Assembly: GCA_029257435.1 (NCBI GenBank)
Contig: JARIBI010000249.1
Span: 1 to 64,000 of the forward strand
DNA: 64,000 nucleotides
Direction: 5' to 3'
From: Sporosarcina sp.
Lineage (GTDB): Bacteria; Bacillota; Bacilli; Bacillales_A; Planococcaceae
The notes under the pieces: model-generated
The model's database searches: none
What the model was told of the DNA's origin: nothing
What the model saw: the letters and a program-made list of their open reading frames with translations, nothing else
Position numbers and translations under genes: made by a program
In this document: positions 62,313-64,000 of the stretch, one piece after another
How the letters are laid out: the number at the start of each line of letters is the position of its first letter
How positions within the stretch are numbered: position 1 is the stretch's first letter

Positions 62313-62332
62313 GCGAAAAAGAAAGTTCATGT

Positions 62333-62890
62333 TTAAATTTCCATAATCTCGTTTTCTTTGTCCCCTGCAATGCTATCGATTTTAGAGATGTACGTATCGG
62401 TTAGCTTTTGGACATCGTCATTATTACGACGTAATTCATCTTCTGTAATCTCGCCATCTTTCTCGAGTTTTTTCAACTCATCATTGGCATCACGACGAAT
62501 ATTGCGGATTGCTATTTTAGATTCTTCAGCGGCTTTTTTCACTTCTTTAACTAGATCTTTACGGCGTTCTTCAGTTAAAGCAGGAACTGCTAAGCGAATA
62601 ACATTTCCGTCGTTAGAAGGTGTAATACCAATATCCGACTTCAAAATCGCTTTTTCGATATCGCCTAACGTCGTTTTATCATACGGCTGAATGACCATAA
62701 GACGTGCTTCTGGCACAGAGACTCCTGCCATCTGATTAAGGGGCGTTGGTGCACCGTAATACTCAACTGTAATACGATCTAGTAACGAAGCGTTTGCCCG
62801 TCCTGCACGAATTGAAGCTAAATCACGTCCAAGTGAACTGATTGCTTTTTCCATTCTTTCGGTTGTTTGATCCATAACTGCTTTTGGCAT
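62333..62890 (-). CDS. frr: ribosome recycling factor
   Basis: [55 protein letters not shown]. Confidence 0.97.
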   Translation of the reverse strand: MPKAVMDQTTERMEKAISSLGRDLASIRAGRANASLLDRITVEYYGAPTPLNQMAGVSVPEARLMVIQPYDKTTLGDIEKAILKSDIGITPSNDGNVIRLAVPALTEERRKDLVKEVKKAAEESKIAIRNIRRDANDELKKLEKDGEITEDELRRNNDDVQKLTDTYISKIDSIAGDKENEIMEI

Positions 62891-62892
62891 GT

Positions 62893-63615
62893 TTAGTTCC
62901 TCCCGACGACTGTACCGATAGTTTCTCCACATACAGCCTTTTTTATATTTCCTTCTTCCATAATCGAGAATACTACGAGTGGGATATCATTGTCCATACA
63001 GAGTGTTGAAGCAGTTGCATCCATCACTTGCAGCCCTTTGCTAATTACATCCAGGTAGGTCAACTGATCATATTTCACTGCAGTTGTATCAAGCATTGGG
63101 TCAGCAGAATAAACGCCATCCACATTGTTTTTCCCCATCAAAATGACATCTGCTTCGATTTCAGCTGCACGAAGAGCTGCTGTTGTATCCGTTGAGAAGT
63201 ATGGATTTCCGGTACCTGCTGCAAAAATGACTACACGTTTCTTTTCGAGGTGTCGAATAGCTTTTCGACGAATGTAAGGTTCTGCTACTTGACGCATGTC
63301 GATTGAGGACATGACACGAGACTCTGCACCTAACTTTTCAATCGCGTCTTGAAGTGCTAATGCGTTCATAACCGTTGCCAGCATTCCCATATAGTCCGCA
63401 GTTGTTCGATCCATTCCCATTTCACTGCCGACCTTGCCGCGCCAAATATTTCCGCCGCCGACAACAACAGTTACTTCAACGCCAAGATCCAGCACTTCTT
63501 TCACTTGAATCGCAACAGATTTAATAATTTCCGGGGAAAGACCAAATCCTTGTTCTCCAGCGAGAGCTTCACCGCTTAGTTTTAACACGATCCGTTTATA
63601 AGTAGGTGTGTTCAT
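62893..63615 (-). CDS. pyrH: UMP kinase
   Basis: [34 protein letters not shown]; start at 63615. Confidence 0.96.
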   Translation of the reverse strand: MNTPTYKRIVLKLSGEALAGEQGFGLSPEIIKSVAIQVKEVLDLGVEVTVVVGGGNIWRGKVGSEMGMDRTTADYMGMLATVMNALALQDAIEKLGAESRVMSSIDMRQVAEPYIRRKAIRHLEKKRVVIFAAGTGNPYFSTDTTAALRAAEIEADVILMGKNNVDGVYSADPMLDTTAVKYDQLTYLDVISKGLQVMDATASTLCMDNDIPLVVFSIMEEGNIKKAVCGETIGTVVGRN

Positions 63616-63647
63616 ATGTATCCCCCATCTTCTTGGTTTTCTTAAAA

Positions 63648-63673
63648 ATAGGGAACACAAAATGTGTCCCCTA
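63648..63673 (-). terminator. hairpin between tsf and pyrH
   Basis: GGGGACACATTTTGTGTTCCC plus T-rich tract on minus strand. Confidence 0.7.
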
Positions 63674-63695
63674 CCATTAGTATGAGTTAAAACAA

Positions 63696-64000
63696 TTATC
63701 CTTTGTTAACTTGGCTCATTACTTCATCAGCAAAGTTATCTTCACGCTTTTCAATTCCTTCGCCTACTTCATAACGAATGAATTCTGTAAGCTTTCCACC
63801 AGTAGAAGTTACGAATTCTCCAACCTTTTGGTCAGAGTTCTTAACGAATGGCTGGTCCAGTACACAGATCTCTTCGAAATACTTGCGAAGACGTCCTTCA
63901 ACCATTTTAGCAACGATGTTTTCCGGCTTGCCTTCATTAAGAGCTTGTTCAGTAAGAATTTTACGCTCATGCTCAACTTCTTCTTCAGAAATTTGGTCAT
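63696..64000 (-). CDS. tsf: elongation factor Ts, C-terminal part (runs off the right edge)
   Basis: Continuous frame ...[59 protein letters not shown]... Confidence 0.95.
   Translation of the reverse strand, partial: DQISEEEVEHERKILTEQALNEGKPENIVAKMVEGRLRKYFEEICVLDQPFVKNSDQKVGEFVTSTGGKLTEFIRYEVGEGIEKREDNFADEVMSQVNKG

Noticed and set aside
63809-64000. Two overlapping frames in tsf suggesting a frameshift
   Set aside because: The 63696 frame continues open through 64000 ([32 protein letters not shown]...), so EF-Ts is intact; the other frame is spurious.

Overview
This 64 kb window is chromosomal DNA from a spore-forming Bacillales. Gene order and codon style suggest a Planococcaceae/Sporosarcina-like organism, but that is inference. 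It is almost entirely a conserved housekeeping and sporulation backbone on the minus strand: tkt-ynzC-yneB-yneA / lexA, hfq-miaA-mutL-mutS-cotE-ricA-miaB-spoVS-ymdB-rny-recA-cinA-pgsA-ymfM-ymfK-ymfI-ymfH-ymfF, nupQPON-nupR, spoIIIE-rnjB-dapA-asd-dpaB-dpaA-ymxH-mlpA-pnp-rpsO-ribF-truB-rbfA-ylxP-infB-ylxQ-ylxR-nusA-rimP-polC-'proS'-rasP-dxr-cdsA-uppS-frr-pyrH-tsf. No rRNA, tRNA, CRISPR array, prophage or IS element was seen. The strongest unusual observations are: (1) the gene at the canonical proS locus encodes an intact but highly divergent ProRS-like protein that appears to have lost several aminoacylation motifs; (2) an alternating two-unit tandem repeat array (AGCGCT units alternating with TGATCA units) lies directly against the ynbB stop codon; (3) cotE appears to start at a non-canonical CTG and was truncated by the ORF caller; (4) two adjacent perfect 13-bp palindromes lie upstream of the GntR regulator next to nupNOPQ; (5) the yneA/lexA and recA promoters carry well-placed LexA boxes. 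All family assignments come from recall of protein families. No database search was run.
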